Below are positions 8,498-18,130 of a stretch of DNA of 64,000 nt, piece by piece. Under the pieces are notes generated by a model. The model saw only the letters and a program-made list of their open reading frames with translations, ran no database searches and was not told where the DNA came from. The translations under genes were made by a program, and so were the position numbers. This DNA comes from Rhodovulum robiginosum. Lineage in GTDB: Bacteria; Pseudomonadota; Alphaproteobacteria; Rhodobacterales; Rhodobacteraceae. Numbering within the stretch: position 1 is the stretch's first letter; each line of letters begins with the position of its first letter. The stretch is from positions 124,001 through 188,000 of the forward strand of contig NZ_RWGU01000051.1 of the NCBI RefSeq assembly GCF_003944755.1, given 5' to 3'.

Positions 8498-9616
8498 ATG
8501 CCTGACCATCATCGCCGCCAAGTGCTTGTCCTCGGGGCCGCGTCGCTTTTGTCGGCTTGCAGCCTGCCTCGCGGTGCCGCGCAGGAAAACGAAATCCTCG
8601 GCAGCACCAAGGACGACGCGCTGGCCGGCTACGCGATCTACCAGGTGTCGCGCGCCTTCCTGCCGCAGGTCGCCGAATGGCCGACCACGGGCAAGCGCCC
8701 GATGGGCGGCTGGATCGCGCGCCAGCGCGGGCCCAGCGGCCAGGTGATCGCCGCCGGCGATCAGGTCAACCTCGTCGTGTGGGACAGTGACGAAAACTCG
8801 CTTCTGACCTCACCCGAACAGAAGGTCGTGCAGATGAACGGCATGACCGTCTCGCCCAACGGCGCGCTTTTCGTGCCTTACGTCGACGAGGTCTATGTCG
8901 CCGGGATGACGCCCTCGGCCGCCCGCGCCAAGATCCAGGCCCAGCTCGAGGCGATCATTCCGTCCGCGCAGGTGCAGCTGTCGCTGGCCTCGGGGCCGCG
9001 CAGCTCGGTCTCGGTCGTCGGCGGCGTCGGCCGGCCCGGGACCTACCCGATCGTCGACCGCGACATGACCGTGCTTAGCCTGATTTCGCAGGGCGGCGGT
9101 GTGCTGCCCAGCCTGCGCAACCCGCTGATTCGGCTGGTGCGCGGCGGCGATCTTTACGTTACCTCGATCTCCCGGCTTTACGACAACCCCGGCCTCGACA
9201 CCACGCTCAGGGCCGGCGACAAGGTGATCGTGGAAGAGGACCCGCGCTATTTCCTGGCCCTCGGCGCCGGCGGCAGCGAGACGCTGATCCCCTTCCCCAA
9301 GGATGACGTATCGGCGCTGGACGCGATGGCGCTGATCGGCGGAGTCGCGGACAACCGGGCCGACCCCAGGGGCATCCTGATCCTGCGCGAGTACCCGGCC
9401 AGCGCGATCCGCGCCGGTATGCGGGGCCCGCGCGAGCAACGGGTGATCTTTACCATCGACCTGACCACCGCCGACGGGCTGTTCAGCGCCGGCAAGTTCG
9501 CCGTCAATCCCGGCGACCTGGTCTATATCTCGGAAAGCCCGATCACCTCGGTCGATACGATCTCGCGTATCGTCGGCAACTTCCTCGCGCTGGGCAGCCG
9601 GGCCTCGAATCTCTGA
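8498..9616 (+). CDS. outer-membrane polysaccharide export lipoprotein (Wza/OPX family)
   Basis: A 372-residue protein with a lipoprotein signal peptide and lipobox LLSAC (Cys about 21). A poly-export domain follows (about 85-180, with GDQVNLVVWDSDENSLL and VAGMTPSAARAKIQAQL), then SLBB-type segments (SVVGGVGRPGTYPI). The family forms the outer-membrane channel for capsule or exopolysaccharide export. It heads the plus-strand run that continues into rfbCBDA and lies 107 bases from the divergent epimerase gene. It should work with the KpsE/M/T-type inner-membrane exporter encoded at 18-21 kb. Confidence 0.92.
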   Translation: MPDHHRRQVLVLGAASLLSACSLPRGAAQENEILGSTKDDALAGYAIYQVSRAFLPQVAEWPTTGKRPMGGWIARQRGPSGQVIAAGDQVNLVVWDSDENSLLTSPEQKVVQMNGMTVSPNGALFVPYVDEVYVAGMTPSAARAKIQAQLEAIIPSAQVQLSLASGPRSSVSVVGGVGRPGTYPIVDRDMTVLSLISQGGGVLPSLRNPLIRLVRGGDLYVTSISRLYDNPGLDTTLRAGDKVIVEEDPRYFLALGAGGSETLIPFPKDDVSALDAMALIGGVADNRADPRGILILREYPASAIRAGMRGPREQRVIFTIDLTTADGLFSAGKFAVNPGDLVYISESPITSVDTISRIVGNFLALGSRASNL

Positions 9617-9725
9617 GGGCCGCGCAGGGAGCGCGGCACCTTTGGTCGGCATTTCGCGCGGGCGTGACATTCGGCCCCCGGCTTGTTAAGGCACGCTCGG
9701 TTTTCACAGGCAGGGGTGGTCCTAG

Positions 9726-10295
9726 GTGCAGGTTGAACAGACGGCCCTTCCGGGCGTGTTGGTGCTGACCCCGCGCCGGTTCGGCGACCATCGCGGATTC
9801 TTTTCGGAAAGCTGGAACAAGCGGGTGCTGGCCGAGGCTGCCGGCATCGAGCCCGAGTTCGTGCAGGACAACCATTCGCTGTCGCGCGAGGGCGGAACGG
9901 TGCGGGGGCTGCATTTCCAGTCGCCCCCCCATGCCCAGGGCAAGCTGGTGCGCTGCGGTCGCGGGCGGCTTTATGACGTGGCGGTGGATGCCCGCAAGGG
10001 CTCGCCCACCTTCGGGCAATGGGTCGGGGCCGAGCTGAGCTTTGAAAACGGCCGCCAGCTCTGGGTGCCGGCGGGGTTTTTACACGGGTTCGCCACGCGC
10101 GAGCCCGACACTGAGATCGTCTATAAATGCACCGATTACTACGTGCCCGAGTGCGACGGCGCGGTGCGCTGGGATAGCCCCTCGATCGGCATCGACTGGG
10201 GGGTGGCGGGCACGCCGGTGCTGTCGGAGAAAGACGCCGCCGCCCCCGATTTCGCCGATTTCGACAGCCCCTTCACATGGGAGGGCGGGCAATGA
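9726..10295 (+). CDS. rfbC: dTDP-4-dehydrorhamnose 3,5-epimerase
   Basis: A 189-residue cupin enzyme, third step of dTDP-L-rhamnose synthesis. Motifs are [14 protein letters not shown] near the N-terminus, VRGLHFQ (catalytic His about 60), [27 protein letters not shown] and the C-terminal [11 protein letters not shown]. It starts with GTG. The 109-base gap after the exporter gene shows no clear terminator. The stop overlaps the rfbB start (ATGA). The pathway is RfbA, RfbB, RfbC, RfbD in order of action; the gene order here is C-B-D-A. Confidence 0.96.
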   Translation: MQVEQTALPGVLVLTPRRFGDHRGFFSESWNKRVLAEAAGIEPEFVQDNHSLSREGGTVRGLHFQSPPHAQGKLVRCGRGRLYDVAVDARKGSPTFGQWVGAELSFENGRQLWVPAGFLHGFATREPDTEIVYKCTDYYVPECDGAVRWDSPSIGIDWGVAGTPVLSEKDAAAPDFADFDSPFTWEGGQ

Positions 10296-11329
10296 AGCTG
10301 CTTGTCACCGGGGGCGCGGGTTTTATCGGCTCTGCCGTGGTGCGGCGCGCGGTGGCCCAGGGGCATTCGGTGGTCAACCTCGATGCGCTGACCTATGCCG
10401 CCTGCCTCGACAACGTGGCCGGTGTGGCCGACAGCCCGGCCTACGCCTTCGAGCACGCCGATATCCGCGACCGCGCTGCGCTGGACCGTATCTTTGCCGA
10501 CCATCGGCCCGACGCGGTGATGCATCTGGCAGCCGAATCCCACGTGGACCGGTCCATCGACGGGCCCGGCGCCTTTATCGAGACCAACGTGACCGGCACC
10601 TACAACATGCTGGAGGCCGCGCGCACGCATTGGGCCGCCGCCGGCAAGCCCGAAAGCTTTCGCTTCCACCACATCTCGACCGACGAGGTCTATGGCAGTC
10701 TCGGGCCGACCGGCAAGTTCACCGAGGACACGCCCTACGACCCGCGCTCGCCCTATTCGGCGTCCAAGGCGGCGTCGGACCACCTTGTGCGCGCCTGGGG
10801 CGAAACCTACGGCTTGCCGGTGCTGGTGACCAACTGTTCCAACAATTACGGCCCCTACCACTTTCCCGAAAAGCTGATCCCGGTGGTCATCCTCAAGGCC
10901 TTGGCGGGCCAGCCGATCCCGGTTTACGGCGACGGGTCGAACGTGCGCGACTGGCTTTATGTCGAGGACCACGCCGAGGCGCTGCTGCTGGTCGTGGCCA
11001 AAGGCGAGGTGGGCCGCACCTACAATATCGGCGGCGAGAACGAGGCCCGCAATATCGACCTGGTGCGCACGATCTGCGGCATCCTGGATGCGCGGCGCCC
11101 TCAGGGTGCGCCCCATGACCGGCTGATCACTTTCGTCACCGACCGGCCCGGCCATGACAAGCGGTACGCGATCGACCCCGCCCGCATTGGGCAAGAGCTG
11201 GGCTGGCGGCCGTCGGTCACGGTCGGGGAGGGGCTGGAAAAGACCGTCGACTGGTACCTCGCCAACGAAGACTGGTGGCGCCCGCTCTTGAACCGCGACG
11301 GCGTGGGCAAGCGGTTGGGGGTGGCATGA
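10292..11329 (+). CDS. rfbB: dTDP-glucose 4,6-dehydratase
   Basis: A 345-residue extended SDR enzyme converting dTDP-glucose to dTDP-4-keto-6-deoxyglucose. The N-terminal [17 protein letters not shown] gives the NAD-binding GxxGxx[10 protein letters not shown] contains the active-site Thr-Asp-Glu, and [12 protein letters not shown] holds the Tyr-Lys pair. Later come [10 protein letters not shown] and [16 protein letters not shown], both standard in the family. I chose the ATG at 10292 because it overlaps the rfbC stop; an in-frame ATG five codons upstream lies inside rfbC. Confidence 0.97.
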   Translation: MKLLVTGGAGFIGSAVVRRAVAQGHSVVNLDALTYAACLDNVAGVADSPAYAFEHADIRDRAALDRIFADHRPDAVMHLAAESHVDRSIDGPGAFIETNVTGTYNMLEAARTHWAAAGKPESFRFHHISTDEVYGSLGPTGKFTEDTPYDPRSPYSASKAASDHLVRAWGETYGLPVLVTNCSNNYGPYHFPEKLIPVVILKALAGQPIPVYGDGSNVRDWLYVEDHAEALLLVVAKGEVGRTYNIGGENEARNIDLVRTICGILDARRPQGAPHDRLITFVTDRPGHDKRYAIDPARIGQELGWRPSVTVGEGLEKTVDWYLANEDWWRPLLNRDGVGKRLGVA

Positions 11330-12180
11330 AGCTGTTGATCTTCGGCAAGACCGGCCAGGTGGCGACCGAGCTGGCCCGCCGCGCCCCCGGCGCGGTGTTC
11401 CTGGGGCGCGAGGATGCCGCGCTGACCGATGCGGCCGCTTGTGCCGCGCGCATCGCCGGCAGCGGCGCCGACGCGGTGATCAACGCCGCCGCCTACACCG
11501 CCGTGGACAAGGCCGAAGAGGACGAGGCCACGGCGCTGGCCGTCAATGGCACCGCGCCGGCCGCGATGGCGCGCGCGGCGGCCGACAAGGGCATCCCGTT
11601 GCTGCATATCTCGACCGATTACGTGTTCGACGGGTCGGGCGACACGCCCTGGACGCCCGACGCGCCCACCGCCCCGCTGGGCGCCTACGGCCGGACCAAG
11701 CTGGCCGGCGAAGAGGGCGTGCGCGCCGCCGGCGGGCGCCATGCGATCCTGCGCACCTCCTGGGTGGTCTCGGCCCATGGCGGCAATTTCCTGAAAACGA
11801 TGCTGCGGCTTTCCGAAACGCGCGAGGCGCTGAACGTCGTGGCCGACCAGGTGGGCGGGCCCACGCCGGCAGGGGCCATTGCCGATGCGTTGCTGCGCAT
11901 GGCGCTGGCATTGCATCGCGGCGAGGCCGAGGGCGGCACCTATCATTTCTCGGGCGCGCCCGATGTCAGCTGGGCCGATTTCGCGCGCGAGATCTTCGCG
12001 CAGGCGGGGCGGGATGTGACGGTCACCGACATCCCCGCCAGCGCGTATCCCACGCCCGCCGCCCGGCCCGCCAATTCGCGGCTCGACTGCACGACGCTGA
12101 TGCGCGATTTCGGCATCGCGCGGCCCGACTGGCGGCAGGGGCTTGCCGAAATTCTCAAGAAACTGGACGTAATTTCATGA
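11326..12180 (+). CDS. rfbD: dTDP-4-dehydrorhamnose reductase
   Basis: A 284-residue reductive SDR making dTDP-L-rhamnose, the last step of the pathway. Motifs are [16 protein letters not shown] (cofactor binding), [22 protein letters not shown] and YGRTKLAGE (Tyr-Lys). The start ATG at 11326 overlaps the rfbB stop by four bases, and its stop overlaps rfbA the same way. The length is normal for RfbD. Confidence 0.96.
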   Translation: MKLLIFGKTGQVATELARRAPGAVFLGREDAALTDAAACAARIAGSGADAVINAAAYTAVDKAEEDEATALAVNGTAPAAMARAAADKGIPLLHISTDYVFDGSGDTPWTPDAPTAPLGAYGRTKLAGEEGVRAAGGRHAILRTSWVVSAHGGNFLKTMLRLSETREALNVVADQVGGPTPAGAIADALLRMALALHRGEAEGGTYHFSGAPDVSWADFAREIFAQAGRDVTVTDIPASAYPTPAARPANSRLDCTTLMRDFGIARPDWRQGLAEILKKLDVIS

Positions 12181-13052
12181 CGCAACGCAAAGGCATCGTT
12201 CTGGCCGGCGGCTCGGGCACGCGGCTTTACCCCGTGACCATGGGCATCTCGAAACAGCTTTTGCCGATCTACGACAAGCCGATGATCTATTACCCGATCT
12301 CGGTCCTGATGCTGGCAGGTATCCGCGACATCGCAATCATCACCACGCCCGAGGACAAGGCCCAGTTCCAGCGCCTTTTGGGCGACGGGTCGCAATGGGG
12401 CGTCACGCTCACCTGGGTCGAGCAACCCTCGCCCGACGGGCTGGCCCAGGCCTATATCCTTTGCGAAGAGTTTCTGGCCGGCGCGCCCTCGGCGATGGTG
12501 CTGGGCGACAACCTGTTTTTCGGCCACGGTCTGCCCGAGCTTTTGCAGCGCGCCGATGGCCGAACGACGGGCGGCAGCGTGTTCGGCTATCACGTGGCCG
12601 ACCCCGAGCGGTATGGCGTGGTGGATTTCGGCGACATGGGCGAGGTTCTGGCGATCATCGAAAAGCCCGCGGTGCCGCCTTCGAACTATGCGGTGACCGG
12701 GCTATACTTCCTCGACGGCTCGGCGCCCGAGCGGGCCAAGCAGGTCGCCCCCTCGGCGCGGGGCGAGTTGGAGATCACCACCCTGCTTGAGATGTATCTC
12801 ACAGAGGGGCTGTTGTCGGTCGAGCGAATGGGCCGCGGTTATGCGTGGCTCGATACCGGCACCCATGGCAGCCTGCTGGATGCCGGCAACTTCGTGCGCA
12901 CGCTGGAAAAGCGGCAGGGGATGCAGACGGGCTGTCCCGAAGAGATCGCCTTTAACATGGGCTGGATCGACCACAACGCACTGGCCGCCCGCGCCGATCT
13001 CTTTCGCAAGAACGATTACGGCCGCTACCTTTCGGCGCTTTTGCGCGACTGA
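12177..13052 (+). CDS. rfbA: glucose-1-phosphate thymidylyltransferase
   Basis: A 291-residue nucleotidyltransferase making dTDP-glucose from glucose 1-phosphate and dTTP, the first step of dTDP-rhamnose synthesis. [20 protein letters not shown] carries the nucleotide-binding signature, followed by SKQLLPIYDKPMIYYP, LGDNLFFGHG and SNYAVTGLYF. The ATG at 12177 overlaps the rfbD stop, so all four rhamnose genes are linked by ATGA junctions. The 162-base gap downstream is clearly less GC-rich than the genes and shows no recognisable terminator. Confidence 0.97.
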   Translation: MTQRKGIVLAGGSGTRLYPVTMGISKQLLPIYDKPMIYYPISVLMLAGIRDIAIITTPEDKAQFQRLLGDGSQWGVTLTWVEQPSPDGLAQAYILCEEFLAGAPSAMVLGDNLFFGHGLPELLQRADGRTTGGSVFGYHVADPERYGVVDFGDMGEVLAIIEKPAVPPSNYAVTGLYFLDGSAPERAKQVAPSARGELEITTLLEMYLTEGLLSVERMGRGYAWLDTGTHGSLLDAGNFVRTLEKRQGMQTGCPEEIAFNMGWIDHNALAARADLFRKNDYGRYLSALLRD

Positions 13053-13214
13053 CCCCCAAAAGTGTTGCCGGATGGTCGGATTTCCGCCGATAGACGTGCG
13101 GCGGAGGCTCCAATAGTAGACAAAACAGGGCTGTGCAGGCATATGCTGATGCATGATGTCGCGCGTTGTGGGGAATTGCGCTGAAGACATCCAAAAAAAT
13201 GGGCGGGTTAGGGA

Positions 13215-14141
13215 ATGTCGTCGCCAGAGGTGATTGTTCTGCTCGCGCTCTATAACGGGGCGCAGAACCTGCGCGAACAGCTTGACAGCTATATCAGCCA
13301 GACCTACCGCGACTGGGGCCTGATCGTCAGCGACGACGGCTCGTCCGACGAGGGCCCCGAGATCGCCCGCCGCTTTTCCGCAGAGGTCAGCCAGCCGGTC
13401 GAGCTGCGCCCCGGCCCGCGCCGCGGTTTCGCTCAGAATTTCCTGTCGCTTCTGCACGCCGCGGGGCAGGACGCGCGCTATGTTGCGTTGTCCGACCAGG
13501 ACGACGTGTGGATGGCCGACAAGCTGGAGCGCGCGGTGCGCGCGCTGCGCGACGTGCCCGAGGGCGTGCCTGCGATGTATTGCAGCCGCACATGGGTGTG
13601 GAACAGCAGGACCGGTGAGACCTGGCTGTCGCACATGCACCCGCGCGAGCCCAATTTCCGCAATGCGCTGGTGCAGAATATCGCCGGGGGCAACACCATC
13701 GTGCTGAACCGCGCCGCGCTGGACATCGCGCAGGCCGCGGCGGACGAGGCATCGGACATCGTGTGCCACGACTGGTGGCTCTACCAGATGGTGACGGGGA
13801 CCGGCGGCATGGTTGTCTATGACCCCGAGCCGACGCTTTACTACCGCCAGCACAATGGCAACCAGATCGGCGCCAACACCACGACTCTGGCCAGGCTGAC
13901 GCGGATCGCGCTGATCCTGACGGGCCGTTTTCGCGGCTGGAACACGCGCAACGTGACCGCCTTGCGCCGGTCGGCGCATCGCTTCACCCCCGAGAACCGG
14001 CGCATCCTCAACCGCTTTGCCGCGGCACGGCGGCAGGGGCTGACCCGGCGGCTGGCAATGCTGCATCGCTCGGGCGTGCACCGTCAGACGACCGGCGGCA
14101 ATGCCGGCCTGTGGCTGGCGGCCTTCCTCAACAAATTCTAG
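13215..14141 (+). CDS. family 2 glycosyltransferase, rhamnosyltransferase-like
   Basis: A 308-residue GT-A fold glycosyltransferase. It begins EVIVLLALYNGAQNLREQL, shows VSDDGSSDEGPEI, and has SDQDDVWMADKLE, the metal-binding segment typical of rhamnosyltransferase-like GT2 enzymes. CHDWWLYQM supplies the probable catalytic acid region. It lies next to the dTDP-rhamnose genes, so rhamnose is the likely donor sugar, though this is inferred. Its TAG stop shares bases with the stop of the convergent downstream gene (a shared CTAG). Confidence 0.88.
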   Translation: MSSPEVIVLLALYNGAQNLREQLDSYISQTYRDWGLIVSDDGSSDEGPEIARRFSAEVSQPVELRPGPRRGFAQNFLSLLHAAGQDARYVALSDQDDVWMADKLERAVRALRDVPEGVPAMYCSRTWVWNSRTGETWLSHMHPREPNFRNALVQNIAGGNTIVLNRAALDIAQAAADEASDIVCHDWWLYQMVTGTGGMVVYDPEPTLYYRQHNGNQIGANTTTLARLTRIALILTGRFRGWNTRNVTALRRSAHRFTPENRRILNRFAAARRQGLTRRLAMLHRSGVHRQTTGGNAGLWLAAFLNKF

Positions 14142-15148
14142 GCGCGCGGCTGTTCGGCCGGCAGCTTGTCCTGCGCCGAATAGACGATGCGCGCGACGCG
14201 CATCCAGAAACCGGCGCCGAGCTGGCTGCGGTTGATGACGTTCTCGGCCAGCGATGACGGCGGCAGGTCGAAGTCGGGCTGCTGCTGGGCGACCCGTTCG
14301 ACAAAGCGGCGGTTTGCGGCCTCGAAATGCTTGCCGACCGCCCTGAGTTCGGAGGCATTGAAGATCGTGGTGCGGCAGTTATCGCCGAACTCGCGGTGCA
14401 CGGCCCGGCCCACGCTTTCCAGCAACTCCGGTGTGATCCGCCTGCCGGCAGCGACCATACGCGCCGCCCAGAAGGTCAGCGGGTCGGGCGAGACATTGGC
14501 GCTTTGGCCCTGGTCCATGTCGCCGGGTGTCAGCGGCGCCCCGGTCCGGCGCAACACCTCCCCGATGACCCCGCCCTCTGACGCGCGCGCGGCGTCGTAG
14601 GCAAGGAAGGTGATCTCCTCCGGCGCGAAGCCCGCGAGGATATGGTCATAAAGCTGGTTGTAGTCGAGAAACAGGCCCGAGGCGAAACGCGACTTCATCG
14701 CCTTGTCGTAGAACTCGCGCCAGCCCACCTGGCGGGGGTTTTTCGAGATCTCCAGAAAGATCGATTGCAGAAACGCGGTCTGTTCCCGCAGCAGGCACAG
14801 CACCTCGACGCTGTCGAAGGCCGAGACCATCTCGCGCAGCTCGGCAAAGTCGACGCGGCGGGTGCGGTTGCCGCGAGAGAATTCCTCGCTGCTGATAAAG
14901 ACGGTGGCGTCGGTCTTGGCGTAGCGGTCGCTGAGATCGCGCCAGACCGATGCGGCCGGGCGTCCGAGGGCATAGACCTCGGGCAGGTCGAACCAGTGGG
15001 TGACCAGCCCGTGATGCCCCGCGCGGCGCCCGAGATCGGGGTAGACCACCCCATGCCGCTGCAATAGCGACCGGTTGCGGTCAAAGGTTTCTTGCAGTGT
15101 GGTCGTCGCCGTCTTGTGGGTGCCGACATGCAGGATCAGCCGCGCCAT
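14138..15148 (-). CDS. sulfotransferase-like protein within the polysaccharide locus
   Basis: A 336-residue protein starting MARLILHVGTHKTATTTLQE. The G-T-H-K-T-A-T-T-T-L-Q segment (about residues 9-19) matches the 5'-phosphosulfate-binding loop of PAPS-dependent sulfotransferases. A second feature is VFISSEEFSRG (about 83-93), often seen in this roseobacter group. It probably sulfates a carbohydrate, but the acceptor is unknown and the rest of the protein is divergent. It is followed on the minus strand by no further gene and preceded immediately by the methyltransferase, with no spacing. Confidence 0.7.
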   Translation of the reverse strand: MARLILHVGTHKTATTTLQETFDRNRSLLQRHGVVYPDLGRRAGHHGLVTHWFDLPEVYALGRPAASVWRDLSDRYAKTDATVFISSEEFSRGNRTRRVDFAELREMVSAFDSVEVLCLLREQTAFLQSIFLEISKNPRQVGWREFYDKAMKSRFASGLFLDYNQLYDHILAGFAPEEITFLAYDAARASEGGVIGEVLRRTGAPLTPGDMDQGQSANVSPDPLTFWAARMVAAGRRITPELLESVGRAVHREFGDNCRTTIFNASELRAVGKHFEAANRRFVERVAQQQPDFDLPPSSLAENVINRSQLGAGFWMRVARIVYSAQDKLPAEQPRA

Positions 15149-15862
15149 TCAGCCCTGCCTCTTGGTTAGAACGAACACGTCGCGGAACTCGCCGATCACG
15201 CCGATGGCCGGGTCGTTGGGCAGGATCTGCAAAATCGAAAGAGCGGGCGCCCAGGCGCGCATGAGGTCGCTGAAATTCTGGCCGAAATGAAAGGTCACCA
15301 GCGCCCCGGACTCGTCGATCGGGTTGCCGTGATACTCCGGCGGGTTTTCCAGATGCTCCACCCCGTCGGGAAAATAGACGGCGCGTCGTTTGGTGGAAAC
15401 GACATCCTTGTAGACAGGCGTGGTGAAGATCGCCATGCCGCCCGGCGCCAGGGTCCGTTCCATCTCGCGCAGGCAAAGGTCGGGGCGGTTGACGTGTTCC
15501 ATGACGTCGAGATGGGCGTGCAGCCCGATGCTGCGATCGGCAAAGGTCATCGCCTCGAGGTTTTCGCAGCGCACGCCGTCCTTTTTCTCGCCCGGCCGGG
15601 TGCCGGGGAAGTATTGCGAGGCGATGTAGTCCTTCGCGCCGTCCCGAAGCTTGTTCGACACCGCCCGGTCGGCGGGCGAGCTTTCGTGTACGCGGCGCGT
15701 GCGCCAGTCGGGGCAGAAGGTTTCCAGCGCCCAGGCAAAGGCGCGTTCGCGCGGGATCGAATCGCACGACGCACAACGCAGGTTGTCGCGGAACCAGCCG
15801 TCGGGGCTGCGGAACTCGGTTTTCCTTTCGCAGACCGGGCAGTTGCCCTGCAATACGGTCAT
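15149..15862 (-). CDS. class I SAM-dependent methyltransferase with N-terminal zinc-finger-like cysteines
   Basis: About 237 residues. The N-terminus carries CPVCERKTEF and LRCASCDSIPRERA, two CxxC pairs that likely bind zinc. The body contains a methyltransferase-11-type core (HAHLDVMEHVNRPDLCLREM, then ERTLAPGGMAIFTTPVY). It may methylate a sugar of the surface polysaccharide, judging by location. The ATG at 15862 overlaps the upstream stop (ATGA); another ATG two codons upstream (15868) is also possible. It abuts the sulfotransferase-like gene downstream. Confidence 0.8.
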   Translation of the reverse strand: MTVLQGNCPVCERKTEFRSPDGWFRDNLRCASCDSIPRERAFAWALETFCPDWRTRRVHESSPADRAVSNKLRDGAKDYIASQYFPGTRPGEKKDGVRCENLEAMTFADRSIGLHAHLDVMEHVNRPDLCLREMERTLAPGGMAIFTTPVYKDVVSTKRRAVYFPDGVEHLENPPEYHGNPIDESGALVTFHFGQNFSDLMRAWAPALSILQILPNDPAIGVIGEFRDVFVLTKRQG

Positions 15863-18057
15863 GTCCATTCTCCCAGAACTTCCAGCCAGGCGCGGCCGTA
15901 TTGCCGGCTGGGCTCCAGCGTGGCCTTTTCCGCCCATTCGTTCCAGGCATTCACGAACAACTCGTTGCGGTAAGAGCCTTCGAGGCGGTACTCGGACAGA
16001 CCGCCGAGCCAGCGGTGGAACGCGCCGGGATGGGCGCCATAGGCGATATGCGCCTCGGCCCCGCGCCGGGCCGTGTTGTCCCACGACGGCATGACGCCTG
16101 CGATGGTGTTGGCGGGCAGGCCGGCGACATAGTCGGGCGAAAGGCTGTTGTCGATGACCTTCTCGTAGTCGTAGATCAGGCCGCGAAATCCCTTCACGCT
16201 GAAATCCAGCAGGTTGCCCTCGCGGCCGCCGTAGAGATAGTCCTCCATCCCCACCAGCCCGTGGGGCGGCATCTCTATCCAGAAATCGAAGAGGTCGTCC
16301 TCGACCGGGTGCTCGCCCTCGACGTGAAAGCGCACCGCGCCCAGTTCCACCTCGCCGACCCCCAGCGCGCGCCAGGCGTCGCGCAGGCGGGCGACGTTCT
16401 CGGCCGGGGCCGGCATGTCCTCGGGGCGGTAGATGACAAAGCGCGGGCGGCTGCCGTCGGGCCGCTGGTAGCGCGGGTCGCGCATGTAGCGCGCGGTATC
16501 CTCGGCCAGCGCCTGCTCGAACCCCTCGGCATAGCTCTGGTTCAGCAGGATCTCGCCGCTGAGGCCGTCCCAGTTGCGGCGCCAGCTTTCGTTGGCCCAG
16601 CACAGGTAAAACGGAAACTCGATCTCGGGCCGGTCCATCAGCCGGTCAAGCGGCGCCTCGAGGATGCGGCGGCCGTCGAACCAGTAGTGGTATACGCAAA
16701 AGGCGTCGATGCCGGCCGATTTGGCCAGCTCGGTCTGTTCGCCCATCACCTCGGTCAGGCGCAGGTCGTAAAACCCCAGATCGGCCGGCAGCACCGGCTG
16801 GGCATGACCGGGAAAGACCGGCCTGGCGCGGGCCGCGGCCATCCACTCGGTATAGCCCTGGCCCCACCAGGCGTCGTTTTCCGGCGTGCGGTGGAACTGG
16901 GGAAGGTAGAAGGCCGAGGTATAGCCGGCGCGCCGGGGCCGGGGCGCCGGGCGGCCCGGCGTCAGCTCGCCGGTTTCGCGCACGCACTGCCCGGCGGCCT
17001 TTGCAAGATACCCCATCGCCCGTTCATAGGCATGGCCCAGCGTGCCGTCGAGCTGGGTGAACTCGGGCTCGAAATCGGCCTCGCCGATCTGGAAGCCGCC
17101 GATCAGGCGCAGCATCAGCGGCTTGATCCAGTACATCGACCCGGCGGGAAAATCGAGTTGGTCGGTGTCGATGCGGATTTCCAGCCGGTGCAGCAGCGCC
17201 GCGGTGCTGGCCTTGTTGATGCCCCACCATTCGGTCGAGTCGTAGTGCTGCCCGTCAGCCACCCAGAAAGCGGCCTTGGGGTCGTCGATGAAGGCCTGAA
17301 GCTTTTCGGCCAGCCCCTCGCGGGGCAGGATTCCGTCGATCAGGTGGCGGCGCCAGATGTCGCCGTCCTGCCGGTGGGGCGATTTCTTGGTGTGCAGCTT
17401 GCAGACCGCGCGATAGGGGGTCAGCAGGCCGGAATTGACCAGATGGACAAAGGGGAACACGTCGCGCCCGTGGTTGGGCATCGGGATCGCGCGGGCATCG
17501 GGAAAGGCCGTCTTGATCTCTTCGACAAGCGTCGTGGTTTCGTCACCCTTCCAGGTGAGCGTCACGAACAGGTCGAAGGGCAGCGCGACCGCGCGCAGCG
17601 TCTCGGCGATCTCGCTCCACATTTCGTGGTAGTAGATGTGCACGACGATGGCATAGGGCGCGGGCGTGCGGTCGTCGGGGCGCAGCGCGGGCGGCGAGAT
17701 GCCCCGGCTGGAAATGCCTTCCGGCAGGTCAAGCGTGATCCGCAGCTCGTTCCGGCCATAGCGCAAGTAGTGCAGGAAGGGACGTCTCAGCCCGTTCAGG
17801 TCGGTGTTGTGCCGCAGGTAGGCCTTGGGTGAGAAACTGCCGCAGGGCTGCAGCCCGGCCGCCTCGCCGAAGAGCACGTAATGGCGTTCCGGAAAGGCGC
17901 GGTAGAGCGCGTTCATCTGGGGGTTGATGCCGCGGTAAAAGTTCCGGTCGAAAAGGTCCGACCGCTTGATCTTCCAGACGTACCAGAACGTGACGGGCGA
18001 TATGGACAAAAAGCGCGCCAGATTGCGCGCACGGGAGAAAACGGATGTCTTTGCCAT
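15859..18057 (-). CDS. two-domain polysaccharide protein: RgpF-like plus WbsX-like
   Basis: About 732 residues. The first half (about 134-350) resembles RgpF, the rhamnan synthesis protein family: PYAIVVHIYYHEMWSEI, then GRDVFPFVHLV, CKLHTKKSPHR and GSMYWIKPLMLRLIGGF. The second half (about 378-730) resembles WbsX, related to glycoside hydrolase family 99: SAFYLPQFHRTPENDAWWG, YTEWMAAARARPVFPGH, FCVYHYWFDGR and FPFYLCWANESWRRNWDG. The protein is expected to build or process the rhamnose-containing polysaccharide. Start choice: ATG 18057 has GGAG 11 bases upstream; ATG 18126 would add 23 residues and sits four bases after the kpsM stop. Confidence 0.85.
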   Translation of the reverse strand: MAKTSVFSRARNLARFLSISPVTFWYVWKIKRSDLFDRNFYRGINPQMNALYRAFPERHYVLFGEAAGLQPCGSFSPKAYLRHNTDLNGLRRPFLHYLRYGRNELRITLDLPEGISSRGISPPALRPDDRTPAPYAIVVHIYYHEMWSEIAETLRAVALPFDLFVTLTWKGDETTTLVEEIKTAFPDARAIPMPNHGRDVFPFVHLVNSGLLTPYRAVCKLHTKKSPHRQDGDIWRRHLIDGILPREGLAEKLQAFIDDPKAAFWVADGQHYDSTEWWGINKASTAALLHRLEIRIDTDQLDFPAGSMYWIKPLMLRLIGGFQIGEADFEPEFTQLDGTLGHAYERAMGYLAKAAGQCVRETGELTPGRPAPRPRRAGYTSAFYLPQFHRTPENDAWWGQGYTEWMAAARARPVFPGHAQPVLPADLGFYDLRLTEVMGEQTELAKSAGIDAFCVYHYWFDGRRILEAPLDRLMDRPEIEFPFYLCWANESWRRNWDGLSGEILLNQSYAEGFEQALAEDTARYMRDPRYQRPDGSRPRFVIYRPEDMPAPAENVARLRDAWRALGVGEVELGAVRFHVEGEHPVEDDLFDFWIEMPPHGLVGMEDYLYGGREGNLLDFSVKGFRGLIYDYEKVIDNSLSPDYVAGLPANTIAGVMPSWDNTARRGAEAHIAYGAHPGAFHRWLGGLSEYRLEGSYRNELFVNAWNEWAEKATLEPSRQYGRAWLEVLGEWT

Positions 18058-18130
18058 GGATGTGCCTGCTCCGGGTCGTGCCCCCTCGGCCCGGCGGATG
18101 CCCGACCCGGTGGTTTCCGGTCTCATAGGA

